A stretch of 64,000 nt of DNA from Pseudooceanicola sp050897975 (GCF_050897975.1 NZ_JBPAXY010000008.1:295887-359886); one strand, 5' to 3'. Positions 24,262 to 34,419 are shown, numbered from the stretch's first letter. The notes: a model not told the origin generated them from the sequence alone. Numbers and translations: made by a program.

Positions 24262-27200
24262 TCACGGCAGGCAGGATCCGTTGGCATCCAGCGCCGCGCG
24301 ATCCTCGGCGATGGTGAAGCGCAGGACCGAGGTGATCGGCACCCGGCTGGCCGCCAGCGGATCGGGCTGGCCGCCCTGGGCGGGCGCTAGGGTCTGCTGG
24401 GTAACGGTGCTGACCACCTCGGAAAAGTTCTTGGTCTGGGCCGGGCCGGTGCGCTGATACTCTTCCAGCGTTGCCATCAGGTCGGTGCCCAGCTGGTCAT
24501 AGCTGGTCAGGCCCGGATAGCAGTTCACCGCGATATCAACCCCGGTGGAGGGCGTATGCGATTGCAGCTCGCGCCCGGGCTGGGGCACCTGGCGCACCTC
24601 GCCCGGCATCAGGACCGGGTTGCCGATGGCCGCCGGGCTGAGGCGGAAGAAGCTGCCGACCGAGGTGTCGGGATAGATCACGTCCAGCAGGCAGGCCTGA
24701 TCGGTCTGGACGGTAAAACTGACCCCCTCGCAGACCTTCAGGTGCTGGTTCGCCACGTTGATGGTCAGCCCGGGGCGACCCGCCTTCACTGCGCCGGGGG
24801 CGCTGGTGACGGTCTGGCGGTCCTGCGCCACGGGTTTGGGCGCGGGCGGCGGCGCGGGCACATGGGCCGCTGCCGGGGTGGCCTGGGGCGTGACCCCATG
24901 GCCCGGCACGTAAGAGGCCAGATGCTGCTGGATCGCCTGGGCGCCAACGCCCGGATGGCCGCGCGGCGTGGTCAGGTAAAGGCCCGCCGCCACCTGTTGC
25001 CAGGCCAGTTCCACGTCCAGCCGCTCCACCTCGCCCCGGGTGTCGATCTCGGCCAGCCAGCCCGAGACCCGGGCGAAGGCCTCGCTATGGCGTGGCAGGG
25101 TCAGGATGCGCGCCTGGAAGTCCTCCCAGGTCAGGCCGAACTGCGCCGCCAGCAGATCGCGGTCCAGGTTCTCGGCATAGACGCTGGCGGTATGGGTCAC
25201 GGGTTCCGGGTGGAAACGGCCCGGCCCTTCCATGATGGTCATCTCGGCGCCCGCCCGCGACAGGGCTGTCAGATAGCGGTCGGTATCCTCGGCATAGGCC
25301 GCCTCCAGCACATCATCCTCGGGGTGCAGCCGCTGCACCGCCATCAGCGTCAGCGCATCGGCGCCGGTCGCCTCGACCGCCTCGCGCAGGTTGTCGTAGG
25401 CCTCGATCGGGCCGCGCGTATGGCAGACCATGCAGGCCTTGCCGTTGGAAATCGTGGTGCCGTAGATCGGGCTGGGATCCTTCAGGAAGACCACCCCCGT
25501 GGGCCCCTTGTCGAGGTAACCGCCCGCCGGATCGGTCAGGTAATAGCCCTGCATCCCGTTGGGCAGCGAGAACAGCATCTCGCCCCCGTCTTCCTCGAAA
25601 TGGGGCGAGTTGGGGAAGGCCGCCGCCGGTCCCAGGGGCGTTTCCTTCAGCCGCCGCGACGGGTCGACGCCACGGTCGAAATCGTAGGAGGTCCAGTAGT
25701 AGCCGCCCGCGGGCTGCTCCAGCCGTTCGATCAGGCGGTTGTTCTGGCTGACCGCCGAGGCCCCTTCCAGAAAGCCCGCGCGCATCACGTCGAAATTGCG
25801 GATGTCGGCGGTGCGGTCGATGCGCAGCCGGGTGGCCTCCAGCGTGGCGACGTCATCGGGCAGGCCCAGCATGAACTTGTAGGTGAAGGGCAGCCCGGCG
25901 TTGGACACGAACCAGTCGCCGCGCATGACGGGCACCTGGGTGCCGGTGATCGCGCTGAGCTGGCGCAGGTTCGGGTCGGCGTTCATCCCCTGCGGGTCCA
26001 GCCCGTAGGGATAGGGCCGCGCGGTGGCGATGCCGGGGATCTGGCCCGCGACCAGCACCTCCCACTGGAAGGGGGTCCAGCCGTAGTCGCGGATGTCGGC
26101 GACAAAGATCGTCGCCCCCTCGGCGATCGGGGCCACCTGGGTGATGCGCGGCTCCCACGACAGCGAGTTCACCATCTTGTTCAGCGCCGCCACATAGCCC
26201 GACAGGTGCTGCATCCGGAAATCATCCATCGGCTGGCAGGGCAGCTGGCCGTTTTCCAGATGGGCGAAAGAGAAGTAACGCAGGAAGGGTCGGTCGAGCT
26301 CGTCCTGGGCGATCAGATGTTGCTGCACGGCGGCAAATTCCGAGGCAAAGCCCGCAGGGCTGCGCGAGGCATCGCGCGGCGGGGTCTTCACCTCGGCGGT
26401 CAGCAGCTCGGCGTTCACCGCCAGGCTTTCGATCCACTCGGCGATCAGGGCGCGGTCGGCATCGCTGGCCGCCTGGCTTGTGGGCATCCGGTTCAGCGAC
26501 TTGTAAAGGGCCGAGGCACCCGGGTCGCCCGGCACCACCAGCGAACTGTCGGCGGCGGTTTTCGCGGCCGAGACCAGCGTGGCCTGGGCGGCGGCGGATC
26601 CGCCACGGGCGTGGCAGGCCTTGCAGTCGGAATTGAAATAGGCGTCGACCTTGGCCGTCAGGTCCGGCGCGGCGGTCTGCACCAGCGGCGTGGGCGCGGC
26701 GCATTCCATCTCGATCACCGGCTTGGGCAGGTCCTGCATATCCGCCAGGTACTGGAAGATCGCCTGCCGGTCGGCCTCGGGCGCCTGGCCCAGCTGGCCC
26801 GCAACCCGCGCCATCGACCCCTTGACCGGCGTCGTCAGGTCCAGGCCCATCCCCTGCCCCAGCACGTGATCCACGAAATCCTCGGGCGCCAGGCCCGAGA
26901 CGGCGCCCCGGGTGATGTCGCCCGCCACTTCGCCCAGCACGGAAATCCCGCCGGTCAGCGCCTGGTCGCCTTGCAGGATAAAGGCCGAGTTGCGCGGCGT
27001 GTGGCAGCTGCCGCAGGCGGCGACGTTTTCCACCACATATTGCCCCCAGGCCAGGGGGTCGACCTCGCTGTCGCCCGCGCCGTCATAGCTCGCGGGCTCG
27101 AAGGAATAGCGCCAGGGATTCGAGCGTTTCAGCCGGTAGCGCAGGGTCAGTTCGTGATCCTCGCTGGGCCGGTCGGACTTCGGCGCCTCAGCCTTCAGGT

Positions 27201-27648
27201 ATTCGAAAAGGTCGACGACATGCTCGGGCTTCATCCCCGAATAGAACTCATACGGGAACAGCGGCGTGTACTCGCCCCCATCGGGCGACAGGCCATACAG
27301 CATGGCGTTGAGGAAATCGGCGCGGGACCAGTCGCCGATCCCCGCCGCGCTGCCGGTGATGTTGGGCACCGAGATCAGGCCGTAATTCGGGCTGTCGATC
27401 TTCATTCCCCCCGCCAGCAGCGGGGCCGCCGGATCCAGCACCGCCGCCGGATCCTGGTGGCAGGAGGCGCAGCCGCCCAGCTGGAACAGGCGTTCGCCGC
27501 GCGCCCGGTCGGGCTGGTAGCTGTCGAAGGCGCCCGCCGCGAAGGGTTCGGCCTGGGCCAAGGTGGGCGCCAACATCGGAGCCAGCCCGCATAGGACAGT
27601 GGCGGCAATGGCCCGCAGGGGCCGGGCGGAGAATTTGGCTTTTGGCAT
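24262..27648 (-). CDS. Exported multi-domain c-type cytochrome with DUF4384 C-terminus
   Basis: 1128 residues, starting MPKAKFSARPLRAIAATVLC with signal cleavage after AQA. There are four c-heme motifs: CASCH (60-64), CGSCH (212-216), CKACH (342-346) and CMVCH (739-743). The first two lie in a tandem cytochrome c unit; the third resembles the planctomycete-type heme domain. Residues 450-740 contain LDRPFLRYFSFAHLENGQLP and DYGWTPFQWEVL, a region I recognise only as conserved but uncharacterised. After a Pro/Ala linker (about 950-985), residues 990-1060 match DUF4384, a beta domain often found with caspase or kinase proteins. First gene of the operon with the caspase. Electron partner unknown. 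Confidence 0.8.
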   Translation of the reverse strand: MPKAKFSARPLRAIAATVLCGLAPMLAPTLAQAEPFAAGAFDSYQPDRARGERLFQLGGCASCHQDPAAVLDPAAPLLAGGMKIDSPNYGLISVPNITGSAAGIGDWSRADFLNAMLYGLSPDGGEYTPLFPYEFYSGMKPEHVVDLFEYLKAEAPKSDRPSEDHELTLRYRLKRSNPWRYSFEPASYDGAGDSEVDPLAWGQYVVENVAACGSCHTPRNSAFILQGDQALTGGISVLGEVAGDITRGAVSGLAPEDFVDHVLGQGMGLDLTTPVKGSMARVAGQLGQAPEADRQAIFQYLADMQDLPKPVIEMECAAPTPLVQTAAPDLTAKVDAYFNSDCKACHARGGSAAAQATLVSAAKTAADSSLVVPGDPGASALYKSLNRMPTSQAASDADRALIAEWIESLAVNAELLTAEVKTPPRDASRSPAGFASEFAAVQQHLIAQDELDRPFLRYFSFAHLENGQLPCQPMDDFRMQHLSGYVAALNKMVNSLSWEPRITQVAPIAEGATIFVADIRDYGWTPFQWEVLVAGQIPGIATARPYPYGLDPQGMNADPNLRQLSAITGTQVPVMRGDWFVSNAGLPFTYKFMLGLPDDVATLEATRLRIDRTADIRNFDVMRAGFLEGASAVSQNNRLIERLEQPAGGYYWTSYDFDRGVDPSRRLKETPLGPAAAFPNSPHFEEDGGEMLFSLPNGMQGYYLTDPAGGYLDKGPTGVVFLKDPSPIYGTTISNGKACMVCHTRGPIEAYDNLREAVEATGADALTLMAVQRLHPEDDVLEAAYAEDTDRYLTALSRAGAEMTIMEGPGRFHPEPVTHTASVYAENLDRDLLAAQFGLTWEDFQARILTLPRHSEAFARVSGWLAEIDTRGEVERLDVELAWQQVAAGLYLTTPRGHPGVGAQAIQQHLASYVPGHGVTPQATPAAAHVPAPPPAPKPVAQDRQTVTSAPGAVKAGRPGLTINVANQHLKVCEGVSFTVQTDQACLLDVIYPDTSVGSFFRLSPAAIGNPVLMPGEVRQVPQPGRELQSHTPSTGVDIAVNCYPGLTSYDQLGTDLMATLEEYQRTGPAQTKNFSEVVSTVTQQTLAPAQGGQPDPLAASRVPITSVLRFTIAEDRAALDANGSCLP

Positions 27649-28128
27649 AATCGCACCGGTCAGAATCTGCACTTTCGGGTAGAATAGGCGAAAAAGCGCC
27701 ATCCCTGAGAGAAGTTTTGCCGAGCTGACAGCTTTTGTCACCCGCCGCGTCAGGGATCACGCCGGTCAAGTCAGGATGTCCTGCCCCGGGCTGCGCATTT
27801 GTGCGGCCCCCCGAGCGCGGCGATACAGCCCTTGGTTGCGGATCCGGCCCGGCCCGATACCTCCAGATGGTGCGCGGATCAGAGGCGACTGATGACGCAA
27901 ACGATACGGGATCGCAGGGACGGGGTTTTCCGCTGGATCGGGGCTGTCGGGACGCGGGAATGCTGGTCATTTACCTTTCGTCGAACTAGCTTGATGGGCG
28001 ACGCTCTCTGATTGGCTGTCCCGCATTGCTGCCGCCTGCGGGACGCGGGTTTCTGCCCCCCGTTCGCCTGGAAAGCCTCGCTGACGACGACCTGGCCCGA
28101 TGGGCCTACAGGAAAGGCCCCGCGCCCG
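27649..28128. other. Divergent region between the cytochrome operon and tamA
   Basis: 480 bases without a gene I can support. It contains an 8-bp dyad, GTCCCGCA (28018-28025) and TGCGGGAC (28037-28044), about 85 bases before the tamA start. The frame open from 28012 adds a non-exported-looking leader to TamA and was not used. Confidence 0.5.
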
Positions 28129-29988
28129 ATGACGCCTCGCTGCCCCGATGACGCCCCCGCCCTGTCCGCCCGCCCTCGCCGGGCTGCCCGCGCCACCCTG
28201 CGTGCCACGCTTTGGGCCACCACGCTTGGCGCCGCGATCCTGGCCCTGCCCCTGCCCGGCGCGCTGTCGGCCGCCGAGGTCTCGGTCAGCGTCGCGGGGG
28301 ACGAGGATCTGGAAGGGCGGATGCGCGGCGCCTCGCTGGCGGTCTCGGCCCAGGACGAGGGCACGACCGATGCCCAGGAACTGATCGCGGCGGCCCAGGC
28401 CGATTACCGGCGCCTGCTGGCCGCGCTTTACGAAGACGGCTATTTCTCCGGCGCGATCTCGATCCGCATCGACGGGCGCGAGGCCTCGACCCTGTCGGTG
28501 CTGGACCGCAACGCGCAGGTCAACCGGATCGACATCGCCGTCACTCCCGGCCCCCGTTTCACCTTCGGCACCACCTCGGTGGCCCCCCTGCCCGAGGGCG
28601 TCAGCCCGCCCGAGGGTTTCGCCACGGGCGACCCGGCGGGCACCGTGGTCATGCGCCAGGCCGCCCAGGCGGGCCGCAATGCCTGGGCCGAGCGTGGCCA
28701 TGCCAAGGCCGCCATCACCGATCAGCGGATCGTGGCCAACCACGCCGAGCGCCGCGTCGATGCCGCCTTCACCCTGGACCCCGGCCCGCGTCTGACCTTC
28801 GGCCCGACCCGCCTGTCGGAAACCTCGCAACTGAGCCGCGTGCGCCCCGAGCGGATCCGCGCCATCGCCGGGATCCCCGAGGGCGAGGTCTATGCCCCTT
28901 CGGAAATCGCCCGCGCCGAGACCCGGCTGCGCACCGCAGGCGCCTTTGCCAGCGCCGTGGTGACCGAGGCCGAAGAGATCGGGCCCAACAACACCCTGCC
29001 CATGACGTTGGAGGTCGAGGACGCCAAGCCCCGCCGCCTGGGCGCGGGGGTGGAATATTCCTCGGTCGACGGTCTGACCCTGTCGGGCTACTGGCTGCAC
29101 CGCAATATCACCGGCGCCGCCGACCGGCTGCGTTTTGACGCCGAGGTGGCGGGCATCGGTGGTGAAACCGGCGGCATCGACTATGCCCTGGGCGCCACCT
29201 ATACCTTCCCCGCCTTCCTCAGCCCCGACCGCAGCCTGATCTTCGGCCTCGACCTGGCGCGCGAGGATGAGCCGAACTACATCTCGACCTTCGCCGAGGC
29301 CTCGGTGGGCGTCGATCGCTACCTGACCGAGACCCTGTCGGCCAACTACGAGCTGGGCTTCCGCATCTCGGAAACCGAAGATGCGAACGGCACCCGCGAT
29401 TTTACCCATCTGCTGCTGACCGGCGGGCTGACCTGGGACAATCGCGACAGCGCCACCAACCCCACAGACGGCGCCTATGCCGAGGTAACGGCAATGCCCT
29501 TCCTAGGGCTGTCGGACACCGAAAGCGGCGTGCTGGGCACTGCCGACCTGCGCGGCTATCGCGGCTTTTCTGATGGCCGCTTCGTGCTGGCGGCCCGCGT
29601 CCAGATGGGCGTGGTGGCCGGCCCCGAGATCGACGAGGTGCCCGCCGACTGGCTGTTCTGGTCGGGCGGCGGCGACACGGTGCGCGGCCAGGGCTACCAG
29701 TCCCTGGGCGTCGGCTCTGGCGACACCGCCACCGGCGGGCGCGGCTTTGCCGCCGTCTCGACCGAACTGCGGGCGCGCATCGGCGAAAGCTGGGGCGCGG
29801 CGGCCTTCGTCGATTATGGCTATGTCTCGGCCGATCCCGATTTCTCGGGCGGCGAATGGCACGGCGGCGCCGGGGTCGGCGTGCGCTACTACACCTCCAT
29901 CGGGCCGATCCGCGCCGACCTGGCCGTGCCGGTCACCGGCGCGACGGATTCGGTCTCGGTCTATGTCGGAATTGGACAGAGCTTCTGA
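28129..29988 (+). CDS. tamA: Translocation and assembly module outer-membrane protein TamA
   Basis: 619 residues. The start at 28129 (MTPRCPDDAPAL) is chosen because a signal segment (TLGAAILALPLPGALSAAE) follows. POTRA domains (LYEDGYFSGAISIRIDGRE, VEVEDAKPRRLGAGVEYSS) precede a 16-strand BamA-like barrel ending in GIGQSF, with the aromatic C-terminal residue required by the BAM machinery. With TamB it forms the envelope-spanning TAM complex for outer-membrane protein or lipid transport. The TGA overlaps the tamB ATG by one base. Confidence 0.93.
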   Translation: MTPRCPDDAPALSARPRRAARATLRATLWATTLGAAILALPLPGALSAAEVSVSVAGDEDLEGRMRGASLAVSAQDEGTTDAQELIAAAQADYRRLLAALYEDGYFSGAISIRIDGREASTLSVLDRNAQVNRIDIAVTPGPRFTFGTTSVAPLPEGVSPPEGFATGDPAGTVVMRQAAQAGRNAWAERGHAKAAITDQRIVANHAERRVDAAFTLDPGPRLTFGPTRLSETSQLSRVRPERIRAIAGIPEGEVYAPSEIARAETRLRTAGAFASAVVTEAEEIGPNNTLPMTLEVEDAKPRRLGAGVEYSSVDGLTLSGYWLHRNITGAADRLRFDAEVAGIGGETGGIDYALGATYTFPAFLSPDRSLIFGLDLAREDEPNYISTFAEASVGVDRYLTETLSANYELGFRISETEDANGTRDFTHLLLTGGLTWDNRDSATNPTDGAYAEVTAMPFLGLSDTESGVLGTADLRGYRGFSDGRFVLAARVQMGVVAGPEIDEVPADWLFWSGGGDTVRGQGYQSLGVGSGDTATGGRGFAAVSTELRARIGESWGAAAFVDYGYVSADPDFSGGEWHGGAGVGVRYYTSIGPIRADLAVPVTGATDSVSVYVGIGQSF

Positions 29989-32900
29989 TGCGTTTTTCCC
30001 GCTCCCTCGCGCTGGCCACCTGCGCCACCCTCGCCCTGACGCCCGCCGCCGCCCAGCAGACCCCTTCGGCCGAGGACGACGGCGAGGGCTTCCTGACCCG
30101 CACCCTGCAAAACGCCCTGTCGTCGGACGGGATGGTTGTGGACATCACCGGGTTTGAGGGCGCCCTGTCGTCGCAGGCGACGATGCAGCGCCTGACCATC
30201 GCCGATGAGAACGGGATCTGGCTGGACCTGGAAGGCGCCACGCTGGACTGGAACCGCGGCGCCCTGCTGCGCGGGCGGCTGGACGTGAACACCCTGCGCG
30301 CCGACAGTATCACCCTGACCCGCCTGCCCGAAAGCGAGCCCGCCGCGCCCTCGCCCGAGGCCTCGGGCTTTGCCATTCCCGACCTGCCCGTGGCGATTGC
30401 CATCGGCGAACTGGCCATCGACCGTTTCGCCATGGGCGAGGCGGTGGTGGGCCAGGCGGCCGAACTGTCGCTGAACGGTGCCGCCAGCCTGGCTTCGGGC
30501 GCCCTGGCCACCGATCTGGCGATCAACCGGCTGGACCGGCCCGGCCAGATCGCCATCGCCGCCGATTACGCCCCCGAAAACGAACGGCTGGCCGTGGACA
30601 TCCGCGCCAATGAACCCCAGGGGGGCCTTGTTGCCTCGCTGATGAACCTGCCCGGCACGCCCTCGGTGGATCTGACCGTGGCAGGCACCGGCCCGCTGGA
30701 CGATTACACCGCCGACCTGCTGCTGTTGACCGATGGCGAAGAACGGCTGACCGGCCAGGTGGCCCTGCGCGGCCGCGACGATGGCGGGCGCGAGTTCACC
30801 GCCGATCTGGGCGGCGACCTGACCGCCCTGCTGGCGCCCGACTATCGCGACTTCCTGGGCACCGACATCGGCCTGACCGCCACCGGCACCGCCGGCGCCG
30901 ATGGCGCGCTGGATCTGCAACTCTTCCGCCTGCGCTCGGCCTCGGTGAACCTGGAAGGGCGGCTGGCCCTGGATGCCGAGGGCAGCCCGCAAAGCTTTGA
31001 CCTGCAAGGGCTGCTGGCCGCCCCCGATGGCGCCGAGCGGCTGGATCTGCCCATGGGCGAGGGTCTGTCTCTGGCCTCGGGTCGGCTGTCGGCCAGCTTC
31101 GACCGCGACAGTTCCAACCAGATGGAGGCACGGCTCGAGGCCGAGGCGGCCCGCGCCACCGGCTTTTCCGCCGAGGCGCTGAGCCTGACCCTGTCGGGGC
31201 CGCTGCGCCAGGGGCGCGCCAGCGACCTGGCCCTGGCGCTGGACGCTTCGGGCCTCTCGGCAGAGGACGCCGCCGTGGCCCAGGCCCTGGGCGACCGCAT
31301 CACCGGCGCCGCCGACATCACCTTCGGCGACGGGCCGGTCAGCATCGAAAACCTGGTGGTCGAAGGCCCCGCCCTGCGCCTGACCGGCGCGGCGCGCTAT
31401 GACGGCACCACCGAGGCGGGTGAACAGGCAGGCCTGACGGTCGAGGCGGGCGCCCAGGTCGCGGACCTGGCGGCCTTCGCCTCTCTCTCGGGGCTGGACC
31501 TGGCGGGCCAGGCCGACCTGACTGTCAACGCCCAGATGCAGTTGCCCGCGGGCACCGGGCGGATCACGGCAGAAGGCACGGGCCGGAACCTGGCCACCGG
31601 CATTCCCCAGGCCGACGCCCTGCTGGCCTCACCCGCCACCTTGGCGCTGGACCTGACCCGCGACGAGACCGGCATCACCCTGTCGGACCTGGCGATCGGC
31701 ACCGACGAGATGTCCCTGACCGGCGAAGGCCGCCTGGCCTCGGACGACGGCCAGATCACCTATGAGCTGGCCCTGGCCGATGCCAACCTGCTGACCGGGG
31801 TGGCGGGCGATCCCGCCCCCTTCACCGTTGCGGGGGCGGTCAGCCAGACGGCGCAGGCGATGACCCTGACCGCCCAGGGCGGCGGCGACCGCCTGGCCCT
31901 TGGCATCGACGCCCTGGACGATCTTCTGGCCTCTGGCCTGACGCTGGATGCGCTGGTCACCCTGCCGGGCGAGGGCGCGCCGCGCATCGACCGCGCCCGG
32001 ATCGAAAACGACGCCCTGCGCCTGACCGCCTCGGGGCCGCTGGCCGGGACCGACAGCGATATGGCGCTGGACTTCGGCGCCTGGCTGGCCAATTCCGCCA
32101 CCTTCACCGGCGGCCAGGCGGGTCCGCTGGAACTGACGGGCCGCCTGACCAGCGCAGGCGAAGAACTGCGCGCCACTCTGTCGGGCGGCGGCGAGCGCAT
32201 CGGGACCGGGATCGCGGCGGTGGACAACCTGCTGACCGGCCCCACACGACTGGACGCGGATGTGACCCTGGCAGGCGAGCGGATCACCGTCACCCGCGCC
32301 CAGCTGGACGCCGGCGGGCTGGACCTGACGGCCCAGGGCACCGTCGCGGGCGCCGACACCGGCCTTGACGTGGCGCTGCGCCTGCCCAATTCCGCCGCCC
32401 CCCTTGGCGCCTCTGCCGGTCCGCTGGAGCTGACCGCCCGGGTCACCGGCGCGGCCAGTGGCGCCTACCGGATCGAGGCGCAGGGCGCGGGCCGCGATAT
32501 CGGCATCGGCAACCCGCAGCTCGACGCCCTCTTTGCGGGCGACACCACCCTGTCGGCCCTGGTCACGCTGACGCCTGCGGGCGTGGTGCAGATCGAAACG
32601 GCCCAGGTCGCCTCCACCGCGCTGGACGCCTCGGCCTCGGGCCAGGTGGCGGGCAGCGAGATCACCCTGGAGTTCTCTGCCGGGCTCGACAACGTGGCAC
32701 GGCTGGCCGAGGGCTTTGCCGGGCCGCTGACCGTCACTGGCCGCGTGGCGCCGGGCGCCGAGGGCGCCTTGCAGGTCAATGCCCAGGCCTCGGGTCCCGC
32801 AGGCTCGGCCGCCACGCTTGCGGGCCTGGTGGCCCGCCCCGATGGCAGCGTCGACATCACCCTGACCGGCTCGGCCCCGCTGGGGCTGGCAAATCCCTTC

Positions 32901-34157
32901 CTCGCGCCGCGCTCGGTCTCGGGCCTGGCACGGTTCGACCTTGCGGTGACGGGCCAGCCAGCGCTGTCCTCTGTCTCGGGGCAGATCACCCTGTCCGACG
33001 GTCGGCTGATCGCCCCCAGCCTCAGCCAGGTGATCGAGGGGATCGGCGGCACGGTGCAACTGGCGGGCGGTCAGGCGCGGCTTGACCTGTCGGCGCGTCC
33101 CGCCGAGGGCGGGCGGCTGACTGTGGCGGGCCCCCTGGCCCTGTCGGCGCCCTATACTGCAGGCCTCGACATCGGCATCGACGGGGTGGTCTTCACCCAG
33201 GCGGGGCTGCTGACCACGGTGCTGAACGGTGCGCTGGACGTCTCGGGCCCGCTGACCGGCAACGGGTCGATCTCGGGCCGCATCGGCCTGACGGACACCG
33301 AGGTGCGCGTGCCCTCGGGCGGCTTCGGCGGCCAGGAAGCGATCCCCGAGATGACCCATGTGGCCGAACCGGCGGCCAGCCAGGTGACCCGCGCCCGCGC
33401 CGGGCTGACGGGCGAGAACGACGGCGCCTCTGTGGTGACGTCGGGCGGCGGTGCCTCGGGGGGGCTGGGCCTCGACATCCGGGTGGTGACCGATACCTCG
33501 GTCTTCATCCGGGGCCGTGGTCTGGATGCGGAACTGCGCGGCGATCTGACCGTGGCGGGCACCACCGCCGACCCGCGCCCGGTGGGCCAGTTCGATCTGG
33601 TGCGCGGCCGCCTGGCGATCCTGACCAAACGGCTGGACCTGTCCGAAGGCCAGCTGCGCCTGGCGGGCGGCTTCGAACCGATCCTGCATTTCGTCGCCAG
33701 CTCGCAATCGGGCAGCTACATCTACCAGATCGGCATCGACGGCACCGCCTCGGAACCCGAGATCACCTTCTCCTCCAACCCCGGCCTGCCCGAGGACGAG
33801 ATCCTGTCGCGGCTCTTCTTCGACCGCCCCCTGTCAGAGCTTTCGGCGGTGCAGGCGGCCCAGCTGGCGGCGGCGGTGGCCACCCTGACCGGCCAAGGCG
33901 GCGGCGGCACCCTGAACCGGCTGCGCGAAAGCACCGGGCTGGACAATCTCGACGTGGCCACCGACGCCGACGGCTCGGCCTCGGTCACGGCGGGCAAGTA
34001 CCTCAGCGAGAACATCTATACCGAGACCGAGGTGACCGCCGAGGGCCAGACCTCGCTGTCGATCAACCTCGACCTGACGGACAATATCCGTGCCAAGGGC
34101 TCTTTCGACACCACCGGCGATACCGGGCTGGGGGTCTTCTTCGAGAAGGATTACTGA
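29988..34157 (+). CDS. tamB: Translocation and assembly module protein TamB
   Basis: 1389 residues. An N-terminal signal or anchor (MRFSRSLALATCATLALTPA) leads into a very long repetitive beta sequence (repeats around DLT-SGPLAGTDS and LDNLLTGPTRLDADVTL), forming the lipid-conducting taco-shaped trough. The conserved C-terminal TamB domain (DUF490) follows, with FDLVRGRLAILTKRLDLSEG and the end GVFFEKDY. It is coupled translationally to tamA (TGATG). The copy at 34187 of the dispersed element lies 30 bases after the stop. Confidence 0.94.
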   Translation: MRFSRSLALATCATLALTPAAAQQTPSAEDDGEGFLTRTLQNALSSDGMVVDITGFEGALSSQATMQRLTIADENGIWLDLEGATLDWNRGALLRGRLDVNTLRADSITLTRLPESEPAAPSPEASGFAIPDLPVAIAIGELAIDRFAMGEAVVGQAAELSLNGAASLASGALATDLAINRLDRPGQIAIAADYAPENERLAVDIRANEPQGGLVASLMNLPGTPSVDLTVAGTGPLDDYTADLLLLTDGEERLTGQVALRGRDDGGREFTADLGGDLTALLAPDYRDFLGTDIGLTATGTAGADGALDLQLFRLRSASVNLEGRLALDAEGSPQSFDLQGLLAAPDGAERLDLPMGEGLSLASGRLSASFDRDSSNQMEARLEAEAARATGFSAEALSLTLSGPLRQGRASDLALALDASGLSAEDAAVAQALGDRITGAADITFGDGPVSIENLVVEGPALRLTGAARYDGTTEAGEQAGLTVEAGAQVADLAAFASLSGLDLAGQADLTVNAQMQLPAGTGRITAEGTGRNLATGIPQADALLASPATLALDLTRDETGITLSDLAIGTDEMSLTGEGRLASDDGQITYELALADANLLTGVAGDPAPFTVAGAVSQTAQAMTLTAQGGGDRLALGIDALDDLLASGLTLDALVTLPGEGAPRIDRARIENDALRLTASGPLAGTDSDMALDFGAWLANSATFTGGQAGPLELTGRLTSAGEELRATLSGGGERIGTGIAAVDNLLTGPTRLDADVTLAGERITVTRAQLDAGGLDLTAQGTVAGADTGLDVALRLPNSAAPLGASAGPLELTARVTGAASGAYRIEAQGAGRDIGIGNPQLDALFAGDTTLSALVTLTPAGVVQIETAQVASTALDASASGQVAGSEITLEFSAGLDNVARLAEGFAGPLTVTGRVAPGAEGALQVNAQASGPAGSAATLAGLVARPDGSVDITLTGSAPLGLANPFLAPRSVSGLARFDLAVTGQPALSSVSGQITLSDGRLIAPSLSQVIEGIGGTVQLAGGQARLDLSARPAEGGRLTVAGPLALSAPYTAGLDIGIDGVVFTQAGLLTTVLNGALDVSGPLTGNGSISGRIGLTDTEVRVPSGGFGGQEAIPEMTHVAEPAASQVTRARAGLTGENDGASVVTSGGGASGGLGLDIRVVTDTSVFIRGRGLDAELRGDLTVAGTTADPRPVGQFDLVRGRLAILTKRLDLSEGQLRLAGGFEPILHFVASSQSGSYIYQIGIDGTASEPEITFSSNPGLPEDEILSRLFFDRPLSELSAVQAAQLAAAVATLTGQGGGGTLNRLRESTGLDNLDVATDADGSASVTAGKYLSENIYTETEVTAEGQTSLSINLDLTDNIRAKGSFDTTGDTGLGVFFEKDY

Positions 34158-34186
34158 GGCGTCGCGCAGGGCCCCGAGGGGGCAAA

Positions 34187-34244
34187 GGGGGCGCTGCCCC
34201 CGTCCGCCTACGGCGAACTCCCCCGGAGTATTTCCGGCAATCGG
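34187..34244 (+). repeat. Dispersed intergenic element, plus-oriented copy after tamB
   Basis: Hairpin GGGGGC-GCT-GCCCCC (34187-34201) then CCCCCGGAGTATTTCCGGCAATCGG. It reads with tamB and faces copy C on the other strand. Confidence 0.75.
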
Positions 34245-34314
34245 ATAAAAGCGGGGCCCGCCTGCCCCCGGCGCGCCCTGCCCCGGGCGGCGCGCCGTCC
34301 CCCCTCTTCTCGTT

Positions 34315-34374
34315 TGCCAAAAATATCCCGGGGGGGAATTGAGCCCGGCACGGGCTCAAGGGGGGCAGAGCCCC
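34315..34374 (-). repeat. Dispersed intergenic element, copy C (downstream of the DUF2189 gene)
   Basis: Minus-strand reading: GGGGCTCTGCCCCCC, the TTGAGCCC hairpin and CCCGGGATATTTTTGGCAAACGAG. It begins 45 bases after the DUF2189 stop. Confidence 0.8.
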
Positions 34375-34419
34375 TCCTTTACGTGTCGCGCTGCGCGCGA
34401 CGGCGCATAGCCCCTTTCC

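Noticed and set aside
20748..24317. 1189-codon open frame on the plus strand
   Set aside because: It is the antisense shadow of the caspase and M14-like genes; high GC leaves few stop codons, and the composition is not that of a real protein. The minus-strand genes have signal peptides and known motifs.
24556..27594. 1012-codon open frame on the plus strand
   Set aside because: Antisense shadow of the cytochrome c gene, which shows four CxxCH motifs in the other strand.
31629..33707. 692-codon open frame on the minus strand
   Set aside because: Shadow of tamB with a Gly/Gln/Arg-rich composition and no recognisable domain.
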